From an uncultured Lachnospiraceae bacterium (lineage in GTDB: Bacteria > Bacillota > Clostridia > Lachnospirales > Lachnospiraceae), in the NCBI GenBank assembly GCA_947626435.1, contig CANQSB010000008.1, positions 1 through 64,000 on the forward strand: a stretch of DNA of 64,000 nt, given 5' to 3'. Of this stretch, positions 1-9,586 are shown one piece after another; within the stretch, counting starts at the first letter, position 1; every line of letters starts with the position of its first letter. The position numbers were made by a program, and so were the translations under genes. The notes beneath the pieces are model-generated. The model ran no database searches, was not told the DNA's origin, and was given only the letters and a program-made list of their open reading frames with translations.

Positions 1-6
1 ACAAAA

Positions 7-107
7 AGAAATTCTAAAGTGATAAAAGACATCACTTAAGAATTTCTAAGTTTTGTTTAGGCAAAAAGAAATTCTAAGCCGATAAAAGACATCGACTAAG
101 AATTTCT
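7..107. repeat. Two copies of a 41-bp hairpin repeat
   Basis: Positions 7-47 and 67-107 are two copies of one imperfect palindrome, exactly 60 bp apart. Each has outer arms AGAAATTCT and AGAATTTCT, an inner stem, and an identical seven-base loop AAAAGAC. The inner stems differ (GTGAT/ATCAC in the first; CCGAT with ATCG in the second), and much of the pairing is kept. A partial third right arm (AAGACATCACT) follows at about 113-123. There is no U-tract, so these are not simple terminators. They lie just upstream of addB; the left part of the array is cut by the window edge. Confidence 0.75.
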
Positions 108-152
108 AATCAAGACATCACTGCGGATAAAAATATTATTGAGGAGTATATT

Positions 153-3100
153 ATGGGATTGAGGTTTTATATTGGGGCTTCGGGGGCTGGGAAGAGCTGG
201 CAGGTTTATAATAGGGTAATCGAGGAGGCGCAGGCGAATGTGCGCAGGAATTACCTTATTGTGGTGCCTGACCAGTTCACTATGCAGACACAGCTTGAAA
301 TGGTAAAAAGACACCCCCGCAAGGGCATCATGAATATTGATGTGTTGAGCTTCGGGCGGCTTTCGCACAGGATTTTTGAGGAGGTCGGCGGCGGAGAAAA
401 GCCTGTGCTTGACGATACGGGCAAGAGTCTTGTGCTCAGGCGCGTGGCGGCGGAGCTTGAGGGGGAGCTTACTGTGATGCGGCAGAATGTCAAGAGGCTT
501 GGCTACATACACGAGGTCAAGTCGGCGCTGTCGGAGTTTATGCAATATGGACTTAGCACATCTGACGTCGAGAAGCTTTGCGGTTATGCGTCAAGCCGGG
601 GCGCGCTTGCGTACAAGCTGAGGGATTTGCATACGCTGTATGTGGGATTTTTAAAATACATTGATGAGAAGTATATTACGACAGAGGAAACGCTGGATTT
701 GCTTAGGGACGCGCTGCCAAAATCGAAAGTGATAAAGGACAGTGTGATAGTGTTTGACGGCTTTACGGGCTTTACGCCTGTGCAGAACAGGGTTATACAG
801 CAGCTTATGACACTTGCGTCAGAAGTTATCGTCACAGTCACAATGGACACGCGCGAAAACCCATATTTGATGGATGGCGAGCAAAAGCTTTTTCATCTGA
901 GCAAAAAAACAATGCGCGATTTAGACAGGCTGTGCGCGGAAGCCGGGGCAATACGTGAAAAGGACGTGATAATTCCATCGGAAACGGTTTACCGCTATAG
1001 GAATAATGCGGGGCTTGCGCATCTTGAGAGGGAGCTTTTCAGATATCCTTACAAAGCTTTTGAGGAGGAGCAGGACAGCATCAGAATCTTTGAAGCGTCA
1101 AACCCAAAGGAGGAGATTAGGCAGGTATGCCTGAAGATAAAGGAGCTTATACGCGAAAAGGGTTATTGTTATCGTGATATTGCCGTAGTCACAGGCGATT
1201 TGGAGCGTTATGGCTTTTTGGCGCAGGAGTGCTTTACGCAGTTTGACATCCCGTTTTTCCTTGACAGGACAAACAAGCTGGTGCTCAATCCGTTTGTCGA
1301 GTTTATCCGCAGCGCGCTGTTGATTGTCATTCAGGAATATTCGTATGAGTCGGTATTCCATTTTTTAAGGTGCGGTCTTTCGGAAATTTCGCCCGAGGAA
1401 ACTGACCGCTTGGAAAATTACTGCCTTACTATGGGCATACGCGGCAAAAAGGCTTGGACAAACCGATTTACAAGGCGCATGAACAGGCAGGCTGAGGAAG
1501 CCGATGAGCTTGACGGGCTGAACAAAATCAGGGAAAGGCTTGTCGAGAGCATTTCGCCGCTTATGGTAAAGAGCGCAAAGGGAAGTGAGCTTGTCGGCGC
1601 GCTTTATGAGTTTATAGTGAAAGCGGGAATTGAGGAAAAGCTTGACGAATATGCCCAACAATTTGAAAATGACGGCGACTTAGTGCGTGCAAAGGAGTAT
1701 GAGCAGATTTACAGGCTCGTTATGGAGCTTTTGGAGCAGATAGACGCGCTGCTTGGCGATGAGGAGCTTGACATAAAGGAGTTTGCTGACATCCTTGACG
1801 CGGGCTTTAGCGAGATAAAGGTGGGAACGATACCGCAGAATGTGGATAAGGTCGTGATTGGTGACATTGAGCGCACGCGGCTTTGCGACATTAAGGCATT
1901 GTTTTTTATCGGGGTCAATGACGGCGTGATACCAAAGAGCGGAGGAAACGGCGGGATAATTTCGGACATTGACAGGGAGTTTCTGCAGGCGTCTGAGTTT
2001 GAGCTTGCGCCCACTCCGCGCCAGCAGATGTACATACAGCGGCTTTACCTTTATATGAATATGACAAAACCCTCCGAGCTTTTGTTCCTGTCGTATTCAA
2101 AGGTGGACAGCGAAGGCAAGAGCATACGCCCCGCGTACCTTATCAGTATGGTATCAAAGCTTTTTTTGCGGATTGAAATAGAAAAGCCGGAGTTGGCGCC
2201 TATAGAGGAGCAGATAAATTCGCCTGTTGACGGTCTTGCATATCTGGTGCAGCTTATGCGCAGTTATGCATTGCGTGAAAATAGCGGACAAAACAGGCTA
2301 TTTTTTACATTATATGACACATATGTCAGAAATGAGGAGTATGCTCCGATTGTAGAGCAGATGAGGCGTGCGGCTTTTTCATATATAAAGGGTGAGGACG
2401 GTCTGCGGCTTCCCAAGGAGCTTGCAAGGCTTTTGTACGGGCAGGTGATTAAAAACAGCGTGAGCCGTTTAGAAAAGTTCGCGTCATGCGCCTATGCGCA
2501 TTTTCTCCAATACGGATTGGCGCTTGAGGAGCGCGATAAGTACGGCTTTGAAAGCGTGGATATGGGAAATGTATTCCATGCCGTATTAGAGAGCTTTTCA
2601 GGCAAGCTTGCGACTGAGGGCTTTACATGGCTTAATTTTCCAAAGGAGCTTGGGGAAAGGCTTGTGGGGGAATGTCTTGAAAGCTATGCCGCGTCGTATG
2701 GCGAAACAGTCCTCTACAGCAGCAAGCGCAGTGAATACATGATAACGCGTATGCACAGGATATTGAACAGGACAGTGCAGACATTGCAGCAGCAGCTCCA
2801 AAAGGGCGCGTTTAGTCCTGAAAGCTTTGAGATGTCGTTTCAGACGGCTGATGATTTGGACGCAGTAAATATTTCGCTTTCAGAGGAGGAAAAGCTGCAT
2901 CTTGTCGGGCGCATAGATCGTGTTGATACCTGTAAAAGGGACGATAAGATTTATGTGAAGGTGATAGACTATAAATCAGGAAACAAGAAATTTGATTTGG
3001 CGGCGTTATATTACGGTCTGCAGCTTCAGCTTGTCGTATACATGAATGCGGCCATGGAGGTGCAGAAAAAGAAAAATTCTGACACGCGTGTCATTCCTGC

Positions 3101-3581
3101 CGCTATGCTCTACTATCATGTAAGCGACCCATTGGTTGAAACGGATAAAGGGAAGCCTGACGCCGGGGAGATAGAGGCTGAGATAATGGAAAAGCTCAAA
3201 ATGACAGGGATGGTGAACGATGACGAGGAAGTAATACGCCTCCTTGACAGCAGTTTTAGTGATAAGTCGTCAATCATTCCAGTGGCGAAAAAGAAGGACG
3301 GGAGCTTTACTCAGGGTTCCTCGATACTTTCGGAGGATGATTTTAAGGCGGTATCGGATTTTGCGAATCACAAGATAAGAGAGCTTGGCGCGGATATGCT
3401 TAACGGCAACATTGGGCTTGCGCCGTATGAGCAGAGCGACGCGAATGCGTGTACATATTGCGCGTACAGCAGCGTGTGCGGTTTTGACAAAAAGCTTGGA
3501 GGCGGGCTTGTGCGCCGCTTGGAGGATATGTCACAGGAAACGGCGCTGGAGCGCATAAAGGAGGAACTAAATGGCGATTAA
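153..3581 (+). CDS. addB: ATP-dependent helicase/nuclease subunit B (AddB)
   Basis: AddB is the second nuclease subunit of the AddAB enzyme, which resects double-strand breaks for RecA-dependent repair in Firmicutes. The 1142-residue length fits the family. A Walker A motif GASGAGKSW lies at residues 8-16. The C-terminal RecB-like nuclease core is visible as VIDYKSG near residue 938. The cysteines of the AddB iron-sulfur cluster are visible: one at FASCAYAHFL (about 780) and three in CTYCAYSSVC near the C-terminus. The start is supported by GAGGAG about ten bases upstream. It overlaps addA by 11 bases, so the two subunits are probably translationally coupled. Confidence 0.95.
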   Translation: MGLRFYIGASGAGKSWQVYNRVIEEAQANVRRNYLIVVPDQFTMQTQLEMVKRHPRKGIMNIDVLSFGRLSHRIFEEVGGGEKPVLDDTGKSLVLRRVAAELEGELTVMRQNVKRLGYIHEVKSALSEFMQYGLSTSDVEKLCGYASSRGALAYKLRDLHTLYVGFLKYIDEKYITTEETLDLLRDALPKSKVIKDSVIVFDGFTGFTPVQNRVIQQLMTLASEVIVTVTMDTRENPYLMDGEQKLFHLSKKTMRDLDRLCAEAGAIREKDVIIPSETVYRYRNNAGLAHLERELFRYPYKAFEEEQDSIRIFEASNPKEEIRQVCLKIKELIREKGYCYRDIAVVTGDLERYGFLAQECFTQFDIPFFLDRTNKLVLNPFVEFIRSALLIVIQEYSYESVFHFLRCGLSEISPEETDRLENYCLTMGIRGKKAWTNRFTRRMNRQAEEADELDGLNKIRERLVESISPLMVKSAKGSELVGALYEFIVKAGIEEKLDEYAQQFENDGDLVRAKEYEQIYRLVMELLEQIDALLGDEELDIKEFADILDAGFSEIKVGTIPQNVDKVVIGDIERTRLCDIKALFFIGVNDGVIPKSGGNGGIISDIDREFLQASEFELAPTPRQQMYIQRLYLYMNMTKPSELLFLSYSKVDSEGKSIRPAYLISMVSKLFLRIEIEKPELAPIEEQINSPVDGLAYLVQLMRSYALRENSGQNRLFFTLYDTYVRNEEYAPIVEQMRRAAFSYIKGEDGLRLPKELARLLYGQVIKNSVSRLEKFASCAYAHFLQYGLALEERDKYGFESVDMGNVFHAVLESFSGKLATEGFTWLNFPKELGERLVGECLESYAASYGETVLYSSKRSEYMITRMHRILNRTVQTLQQQLQKGAFSPESFEMSFQTADDLDAVNISLSEEEKLHLVGRIDRVDTCKRDDKIYVKVIDYKSGNKKFDLAALYYGLQLQLVVYMNAAMEVQKKKNSDTRVIPAAMLYYHVSDPLVETDKGKPDAGEIEAEIMEKLKMTGMVNDDEEVIRLLDSSFSDKSSIIPVAKKKDGSFTQGSSILSEDDFKAVSDFANHKIRELGADMLNGNIGLAPYEQSDANACTYCAYSSVCGFDKKLGGGLVRRLEDMSQETALERIKEELNGD

Positions 3582-6500
3582 ATTTACCGAGGCTCAGCAG
3601 AGCGTCATAGACACGCGGGGAAAAAATATACTGGTATCGGCGGCGGCAGGCAGCGGCAAGACGGCTGTGCTTGTCGAGCGCATTATACGGATGATTACGG
3701 ACGACAAAAATCCTGTGGATATTGACAGACTTCTTATCGTGACATTTACTTCCGCAGCTGCGGCGCAGATGAGGGAGCGCATATCCGCCGCTGTCACAAG
3801 GCGTCTTGAGGCGGAGCCTGAAAACGAGCATTTGCAGCGGCAGGCGGCTCTTATACATAATGCGCAGATTACTACCATTGACTCGTTCTGCCTTTTTATT
3901 ATAAGAAACAATTTTAATGAGATAGGTCTTGACCCTGCCTTTCGCGTAGCGGACGAAGGAGAGATAAAGCTGCTTGAAAGCGATGTGCTTGCCAAGCTCT
4001 TGGAGGATATGTACGCCGAGCCGACGGAGAGCTTTTTGAATTTTGTCGAGTGCTACAGTACGGGCTCCGATGAAAAAAAGATTGAGGAGGCGATATCGAG
4101 GCTTTATCATTTTGCGGTAAGCTATCCGTTTCCGGAGGAATGGCTCAAGGAAAGGCTTGAGGATTATAAAATTGACAATGCGGAAAATTTATCTGAAAAA
4201 AAATGGTTCCAATATATGCTGTCATATATGGACACAACACTTTGCGAGTGCGAAAAGCAGATTAATACTGCGCTTAAAATAGCAGGCAGTGCCGGAGGTC
4301 CCGCGCAGTACATTGAAAATCTGGAGTCTGACTTGGAACTGATCAAAAAGCTGAAGGCGGGAGAAAGCTATCCCGAGCTGTATGATCTTTTTACATATTC
4401 ATCATTCACAAGGCTTTCCGCAAAGAAAGGCGAGGATGTTGACGCGGACTTGAAGGAAGCGGTAAAGTCAATGCGTGATGATGTAAAAAAGAGCGTCGGC
4501 GATTTGAAAAAAAATATGTTTATGATTTCAGCCGATGATATTGTCGAGAGCATGGCGGAGTGTGACAAGGCGGTTTCCGAGCTGGTCTTGCTTACATTAG
4601 AGTATAAGCGCAGGCTGGATGAGGCAAAGCGTGATAAAAATATTGTGGATTTTTCTGATATGGAGCATCTTGCGCTTCAAATACTCGTTGAGAAGGACGA
4701 AAACGGCAAAATCATACCGAGAAGTACGGCGCTTGAGCTTCAGGACTATTTTGTCGAGATAATGATTGACGAGTACCAGGACTCAAACGAGGTTCAGGAG
4801 CTTTTGCTCAAATGCATATCGGGAGAGGAAAAAGGCTGCCATAATCGTTTTATGGTGGGTGATATAAAGCAGAGCATATACAAATTCCGTCTGGCGCGCC
4901 CCGAGATTTTCATGGAAAAATATGACACATATGTCACAAATACAGACGGCTGCACAAGGATTGATTTAAGCACGAATTTCAGGAGCCGCAGAGAGGTCAC
5001 TGACGCTGTGAATTTCATATGCGGTCAGCTTATGAGGAAGCAGGTCGGGAATGTGGAATATGACGACAAGGCGGCGCTTCATGCAGGAGCGGAATACCCG
5101 TATCCCGAATCAACAGATGGTGATACGGAAAATATTTATCAGACCGAGCTTTTGATTGCGTCTTCATCTGACGATGACAGTGAAGGAAGTAAAGACGGCG
5201 CGAGGGCATATACTGAAAAAGAAAGAGAGGCTATGCTTGTCGCGTCACGCATAAAGGAGCTCGTAGGCAGCTTTCCCGTAACCGATGCGGTGACGGGGGA
5301 AATGCGTCCCGCAAAATTCTCGGATATAGTGCTTTTGTTTAGAGCGACGGCGGGCTGGGACGAGGACTTCAGGCGTATTTTGTCTGAGCGCGGCATACCG
5401 GTGCATGTCACGAGCAAGACGGGATATTTTGAAACCATTGAGATACAGGGAATCGTAATTTTTTTGCGTGTACTTGACAACCCGCTGCAGGACATACCGT
5501 TTTTCGGAGTGATGAAGCTGCCGTACTTTGACTTTTCAGAAGAGGAAATAGCCTTAATAAGCTGTTATGCCAAAAAACATTCCCAAAATAAAAAGCTGTT
5601 TTTATATGAGCAGGCTAAGCTCTGTTATGAACAGCTTGGGGAGAGTGAAGCGCAGATACCTGAATTGGAGGGAGTGGACGGCAGTAAACTTTCAAAATTA
5701 TTCGTGTCAATAGACAAGTTCCGCGCCATGGCGTCATATATGCCTATAAAGGAGCTTATACAAGAGCTGATACGCGTTATGGGCTATGATATGTTCGTGG
5801 GGGCGCTGCCCGGAGGAGACCAGAGGAGAGCCAATCTGGAGCTTTTGCTTGAAAAGGCGGGAGCGTTTCAAAAGACAAGCTTTTACGGACTGTTTCATTT
5901 TATAAGGTATCTGGAAACCATGCAGGAGCAGGAGGTTGACTTTGGCGAGGCAAACATACTTGACGAGAACGCGGATGTAGTGCGCATAATGACAATCCAC
6001 AAGAGCAAGGGACTTGAATTTCCTATCTGCTTTGTGTGCGGACTTTCCAAGCAGTTCAATCAGATGGATATGCGGCAGAGCATAATTATGGACGCGGAGC
6101 TTGGCATAGGAGTGGATTATATTGACCCGGTGATGCGCGTGAAGTCAAAAACACTCAGGAAAAATACGGTTGCCCGAAAAATGAAGGAGGACACGCGGGG
6201 AGAAGATATGCGCGTGTTTTATGTCGCGCTCACGAGGGCGAAGGAGAAGCTGATTTTAACAGGTTATATTGATGACCTTGAAAAAAAGCTTTCCTCATAC
6301 GGCTATATAATGCTGGAAAGTGGGCAAAAGCTGCCGTACTCCGCGATAATGACGGCAAATTCATATATGGATATGACACTTATGTCACTTATGCGGCATG
6401 AGTGCATGAATGAGTTTGTGGGAGGGCAAGGCGAAGGGTATTCGCTGCCGTATGCTGATGTGCGGATAAAGATGACAGTGAAGAATGATACGAGTAATCC

Positions 6501-7353
6501 TGTTGAACAGTTAAAGGAGCAGGGGGAAGAAGTCTTTTTGGAAGCGTGCCTTGACGACACACAAAAATATGCGGACGCGGAGCTTTCGACATTTTTGGAG
6601 GAACGGCTGCGGTACAAATATCCGTATACACATTTGGAGGGATTAAAGGTAAAGACTACAGTTTCAGAGCTCAAACGCGCCGCCTATGAGGAAGCTGACT
6701 CGCAGGCGCAGGAGCTTATCAAAATGCCAAAGGAAAGCTATGTGCCAAGCTTTAGGCTGGAAATGGCAGACGAGGAGGACGAAGAGCGGCAGGCAAGCGG
6801 CGTGCATTATGGAAATGCTGTGCATAAGAGCATGGAGCTTTTGTCTTTTGAAGATGGGCTTGCTTATGACGCTGGCGCGGCGGATATGGGAAATGCAGAA
6901 AAGCGCTTATATGCAATAATTAAGCGTGAGCGTGATTTATGGATTTCGGAGGGCAGGGTGTCGCAGGCAGAGCTTGAGTGTGTAAAAATCGGTAGAATAA
7001 TTGATTTTGTAAAGACTCCGCTTGCACAGCGAATGGTAGCTGCAAACCGCGCGGGTGCCCTTTTCAAGGAGCAGCCGTTTGTGCTTGGAGTACCCGCTGA
7101 CAGGCTCAATGAGCGTTATCCTGCGGACGAGACTGTGTTGGTGCAGGGTGTCATTGATGCATTCTTTTATGAAGGCGACGGAATAGTGCTTGCCGATTAC
7201 AAGACAGACAGGGTGGACAGCGAGGAGAAATTAATCACACGCTATAAGGCACAGCTTGACTATTATCAGCTTGCGTTGGAGCAGATAACGGGGCAGCGGG
7301 TGAAGGAGCGGTATATATATTCGTTTGCGCTGAAAAAAGAGATTTTGGTGTGA
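3571..7353 (+). CDS. addA: ATP-dependent helicase/nuclease subunit A (AddA)
   Basis: AddA is the UvrD-type 3'-5' helicase and nuclease subunit of AddAB. At 1260 residues it is full length. Helicase motif I is AAAGSGKTA near residue 28. Later superfamily 1 motifs are visible: DEYQDSN near 395, MTIHKSKGLEF near 808 and YVALTRAKE near 888. The RecB-family nuclease motif ending in VLADYKTD lies near residue 1210. The start follows AAGGAGG inside the end of addB. The two genes form a compact operon; no terminator is evident before the HAD gene that follows 55 bases later. Confidence 0.96.
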   Translation: MAIKFTEAQQSVIDTRGKNILVSAAAGSGKTAVLVERIIRMITDDKNPVDIDRLLIVTFTSAAAAQMRERISAAVTRRLEAEPENEHLQRQAALIHNAQITTIDSFCLFIIRNNFNEIGLDPAFRVADEGEIKLLESDVLAKLLEDMYAEPTESFLNFVECYSTGSDEKKIEEAISRLYHFAVSYPFPEEWLKERLEDYKIDNAENLSEKKWFQYMLSYMDTTLCECEKQINTALKIAGSAGGPAQYIENLESDLELIKKLKAGESYPELYDLFTYSSFTRLSAKKGEDVDADLKEAVKSMRDDVKKSVGDLKKNMFMISADDIVESMAECDKAVSELVLLTLEYKRRLDEAKRDKNIVDFSDMEHLALQILVEKDENGKIIPRSTALELQDYFVEIMIDEYQDSNEVQELLLKCISGEEKGCHNRFMVGDIKQSIYKFRLARPEIFMEKYDTYVTNTDGCTRIDLSTNFRSRREVTDAVNFICGQLMRKQVGNVEYDDKAALHAGAEYPYPESTDGDTENIYQTELLIASSSDDDSEGSKDGARAYTEKEREAMLVASRIKELVGSFPVTDAVTGEMRPAKFSDIVLLFRATAGWDEDFRRILSERGIPVHVTSKTGYFETIEIQGIVIFLRVLDNPLQDIPFFGVMKLPYFDFSEEEIALISCYAKKHSQNKKLFLYEQAKLCYEQLGESEAQIPELEGVDGSKLSKLFVSIDKFRAMASYMPIKELIQELIRVMGYDMFVGALPGGDQRRANLELLLEKAGAFQKTSFYGLFHFIRYLETMQEQEVDFGEANILDENADVVRIMTIHKSKGLEFPICFVCGLSKQFNQMDMRQSIIMDAELGIGVDYIDPVMRVKSKTLRKNTVARKMKEDTRGEDMRVFYVALTRAKEKLILTGYIDDLEKKLSSYGYIMLESGQKLPYSAIMTANSYMDMTLMSLMRHECMNEFVGGQGEGYSLPYADVRIKMTVKNDTSNPVEQLKEQGEEVFLEACLDDTQKYADAELSTFLEERLRYKYPYTHLEGLKVKTTVSELKRAAYEEADSQAQELIKMPKESYVPSFRLEMADEEDEERQASGVHYGNAVHKSMELLSFEDGLAYDAGAADMGNAEKRLYAIIKRERDLWISEGRVSQAELECVKIGRIIDFVKTPLAQRMVAANRAGALFKEQPFVLGVPADRLNERYPADETVLVQGVIDAFFYEGDGIVLADYKTDRVDSEEKLITRYKAQLDYYQLALEQITGQRVKERYIYSFALKKEILV

Positions 7354-7408
7354 AGGTAAAGGCGAAAAATAGTAAAAAACTTGATTTTGAATAGGATAAG
7401 ATAAGGTT

Positions 7409-8083
7409 ATGTTTGAATATATTTTGTTTGATTTGGATGGAACGCTTACTGACCCGAAAGAGGGGATAACAAAGTCTGTGCAGTACGCGCTGGCGGACTT
7501 TGGAATTGATGAGCCTGACCTTGACAAACTGGAACCGTTTATAGGTCCGCCGTTAAAAGAAAGCTTTATGGATTTTTACGGCTTTAGCGAGGCTGACGCA
7601 TTGCGCGCGGTGGAAAAATACAGGGAGCGTTTTGTGGTGACGGGGATTTTTGAAAACGAGATTTATCCGCATATTCCTGAAATGCTGGCGAGCCTGCACG
7701 AAAGCGGGAAAAAGCTTGCAATCGCTTCGAGTAAGCCGACAGAGCTTGTGGAGCGCATACTTGTTCATTTTGGGATAAAGGAGTATTTTGACTGTATTGT
7801 GGGCAGCGAGATGGACGGCAGGCGCAGCAGAAAAGAAGAAGTCGTCGAGGAGGCGCTCAGGCAGCTTTGGAATGGCTGTACAGATGAAGAAATTTCGGGA
7901 AAAAGAAAGGCAACGGCAATGGTAGGCGACAGGAAATTTGACATTGAGGGCGCGAAGGCTTTTGGACTGGCAGGCGTGGGAGTTTCCTTTGGGTATGCGC
8001 AGGGAGATGAGCTTGAAAAGGCGGGAGCGGATTACATTGCCGCTACGGTGGAGGAGCTTGAAGGGTTTTTAATGGCGGTATGA
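7409..8083 (+). CDS. HAD-superfamily phosphatase, phosphoglycolate phosphatase-like
   Basis: A 224-residue HAD hydrolase of the Gph/PgmB-like subclass. Motif I FDLDGTLTD is at residues 6-14, a Ser/Thr motif II at IASSKPT (about 110), and motif IV at VGDRKFDIEGA (about 171). The cap sits between motifs I and II, as in C1-cap enzymes. The substrate cannot be told from sequence; phosphoglycolate, pyrophosphate or a sugar phosphate are all possible. It follows addA by 55 bases and precedes the CPBP protease by 16 bases on the same strand, so it may be co-transcribed with either. Confidence 0.85.
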   Translation: MFEYILFDLDGTLTDPKEGITKSVQYALADFGIDEPDLDKLEPFIGPPLKESFMDFYGFSEADALRAVEKYRERFVVTGIFENEIYPHIPEMLASLHESGKKLAIASSKPTELVERILVHFGIKEYFDCIVGSEMDGRRSRKEEVVEEALRQLWNGCTDEEISGKRKATAMVGDRKFDIEGAKAFGLAGVGVSFGYAQGDELEKAGADYIAATVEELEGFLMAV

Positions 8084-8099
8084 AGGGATTGGAGCATAA

Positions 8100-8891
8100 A
8101 TGCAGAGAAAGAGAAAAGAAGTAAAGATAACGCAGAAGCGCACGACATTTTTTCAGAAGGCGTACTATATTTTAAAGCCGCTTGTCATATATATGCTTGT
8201 GAAAACGCTTGCGCAGCTGCTTTTGGTTATGACAGTAGTGTCAGTTCCGCTTGGCGACGCAGCGGAGTTTGTTAGCCAGAATTATAATCAGATAAACGCT
8301 GTTATAAACGGAATAGCGTCGTTGGTCGGCGTGATATTTCTTGTGGGTGATTTTTTAAAGGAGGCTGCTGTCTCGGGAGAAGTAGACATTGACGCGGGAA
8401 TGGCAAGGCAGTTTGCCGCGTATATGAAAAACGGATTTTTGGGATATGAAAAAGTAAACGCATTGGGGCTTGCAGTATGCGCGATTTTTGGAGCGGTTTC
8501 AAGCATTGCGCTCAATGCTGCAGTTTCGTATGGTCTGGAGCTTTTTCAAAGCGTCTCAGAAAGATATGCAAATGTTGAGCAGATACAGTATTCAGTGCCG
8601 CTGTGGCTGGGGATTGTTTTGTACGGGATAATAGCGCCGTTTGCGGAGGAGCTTGTTTTCAGGGGAGTGACGTACAACAGAATGAAGCGCTTTTACAGCA
8701 TTCCGCGCAGTATCGTAGTCACGGCATTGATTTTCGGCGCGTTTCACGCTAATCTGCCGCAGTTTTTGTACGGTACGTGCATGGGAATGCTGATTGCGCT
8801 TTGCTATGAGAAGGAAAAGTGCTTTGCCGCGCCTGTGATTTTCCACATGGCGGCTAATATTACCGTATTTGCGCTATCTATGGTTATCTAG
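8100..8891 (+). CDS. CPBP-family intramembrane metalloprotease
   Basis: A 263-residue multi-spanning membrane protein of the CAAX protease and bacteriocin-processing (ABI/CPBP) family. The catalytic motif EELVFRG is near residue 182 and the second motif FHANL near 216, with at least six hydrophobic segments. Family members process prenylated proteins in eukaryotes; in bacteria some contribute to bacteriocin self-immunity, and the substrate here is unknown. The first 20 residues are strongly basic. The ribosome site (GGAG) is modest. It ends overlapping the convergent flavin reductase gene by eight bases. Confidence 0.85.
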   Translation: MQRKRKEVKITQKRTTFFQKAYYILKPLVIYMLVKTLAQLLLVMTVVSVPLGDAAEFVSQNYNQINAVINGIASLVGVIFLVGDFLKEAAVSGEVDIDAGMARQFAAYMKNGFLGYEKVNALGLAVCAIFGAVSSIALNAAVSYGLELFQSVSERYANVEQIQYSVPLWLGIVLYGIIAPFAEELVFRGVTYNRMKRFYSIPRSIVVTALIFGAFHANLPQFLYGTCMGMLIALCYEKEKCFAAPVIFHMAANITVFALSMVI

Positions 8892-9387
8892 CCATAATCT
8901 CCAATATCTCGCCGACATACATGGTATGCATATCGCCGTCTGCATACCATTTTTTTATTTCAGGCGAGATAAATGAGTCGTCTGTAATCTTCATCGCGGC
9001 AAGCTTTTGACACAGAAGTATGAAATTGCCCTCGTCTATGTAAGGGATTGAGTGCTTGTAAGCCCATGTAAGCCCTGCGTTTGCGACCTTATCCTCGTCT
9101 CTGCCCGAATGTGAGCCGCAGTAGTTTAGTGCGTCGCGGTAATTTTTGTCCATGAACGAAACGGAGAAAAAGTCTCCCGCGTCGATAAATTCCTTTGTAT
9201 ATCGTGAGTCGCGGATAAAGATAAACACTACATTTTTGCCCCAGAGCACGCCCAAGCCGCCCCAGCTTACGGTCATAGTGTTTGCCTTCTGCTTTGAGCC
9301 AGCCGATACAAGTCCCCAGTCCTTGCCGATTTTTTCAAATGGATTAAACTCCAATTCCTCGATTGGATACGGTTGAAATGTGTGCAT
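8884..9387 (-). CDS. Flavin reductase family protein (flavoredoxin-like)
   Basis: A 167-residue protein of the flavin reductase-like, FMN-binding split-barrel fold. The N-terminal part has the family pattern in which KANTMTVSWGG resembles the substrate-loop and FMN-contacting segment; FFSVSFMD follows in mid-protein. Such proteins reduce flavin with NAD(P)H or act as small FMN electron carriers. It is a single-gene unit on the minus strand, with its own strong sigma-A-type promoter just upstream and AAAGGAGAA before the start. Its 3' end overlaps the CPBP gene. Confidence 0.85.
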   Translation of the reverse strand: MHTFQPYPIEELEFNPFEKIGKDWGLVSAGSKQKANTMTVSWGGLGVLWGKNVVFIFIRDSRYTKEFIDAGDFFSVSFMDKNYRDALNYCGSHSGRDEDKVANAGLTWAYKHSIPYIDEGNFILLCQKLAAMKITDDSFISPEIKKWYADGDMHTMYVGEILEIMAR

Positions 9388-9426
9388 GATAAATTCTCCT
9401 TTTACTTGCTTGATTTTTGTGGTAAT

Positions 9427-9455
9427 ATTATAACTCTATATTTTGGAAATGTCAC
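9427..9455 (-). promoter_or_regulatory. Sigma-A-type promoter of the flavin reductase gene
   Basis: Read on the minus strand, GTGACA (9455-9450) and a perfect TATAAT (9432-9427) are separated by 17 bases. Transcription would start about 9420, some 33 bases before the flavin reductase start codon. The match to consensus is 11 of 12 positions. Confidence 0.7.
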
Positions 9456-9458
9456 GCG

Positions 9459-9504
9459 TTTTGGGAAATTTAAGGTATGCTTTTATATGAAATAATGCTA
9501 TAAT
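9459..9504 (+). promoter_or_regulatory. Candidate vanRS promoter with a degenerate VanR-like half-site
   Basis: A perfect -10 TATAAT at 9499-9504 lies 83 bases before vanR. The matching -35 (TATGCT) is poor, as in activator-dependent promoters. TTTTGGGAAATT at 9459-9470 matches nine of twelve positions of the recalled VanR consensus TCGTANGAAATT, with the variable position counted as a match. Autoregulation of vanRS through this site is an inference. Confidence 0.4.
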
Positions 9505-9586
9505 TGCGTTATGGTTTATTTATGGAAATGCTGATTAATTCAAAGGTTTTTATGAAAAATATTAACGGACGGGGGATAAATCACAT

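Noticed and set aside
7-107. CRISPR array
   Set aside because: There are only two copies, the repeats are palindromic across their full length, the spacing is 19-20 bases and no cas genes are present.
3400-4110. Minus-strand open frame of 236 codons across the addB-addA junction
   Set aside because: It lies wholly opposite two well-supported genes, has a Cys/Arg-rich composition typical of an antisense shadow, and has no recognisable domain.
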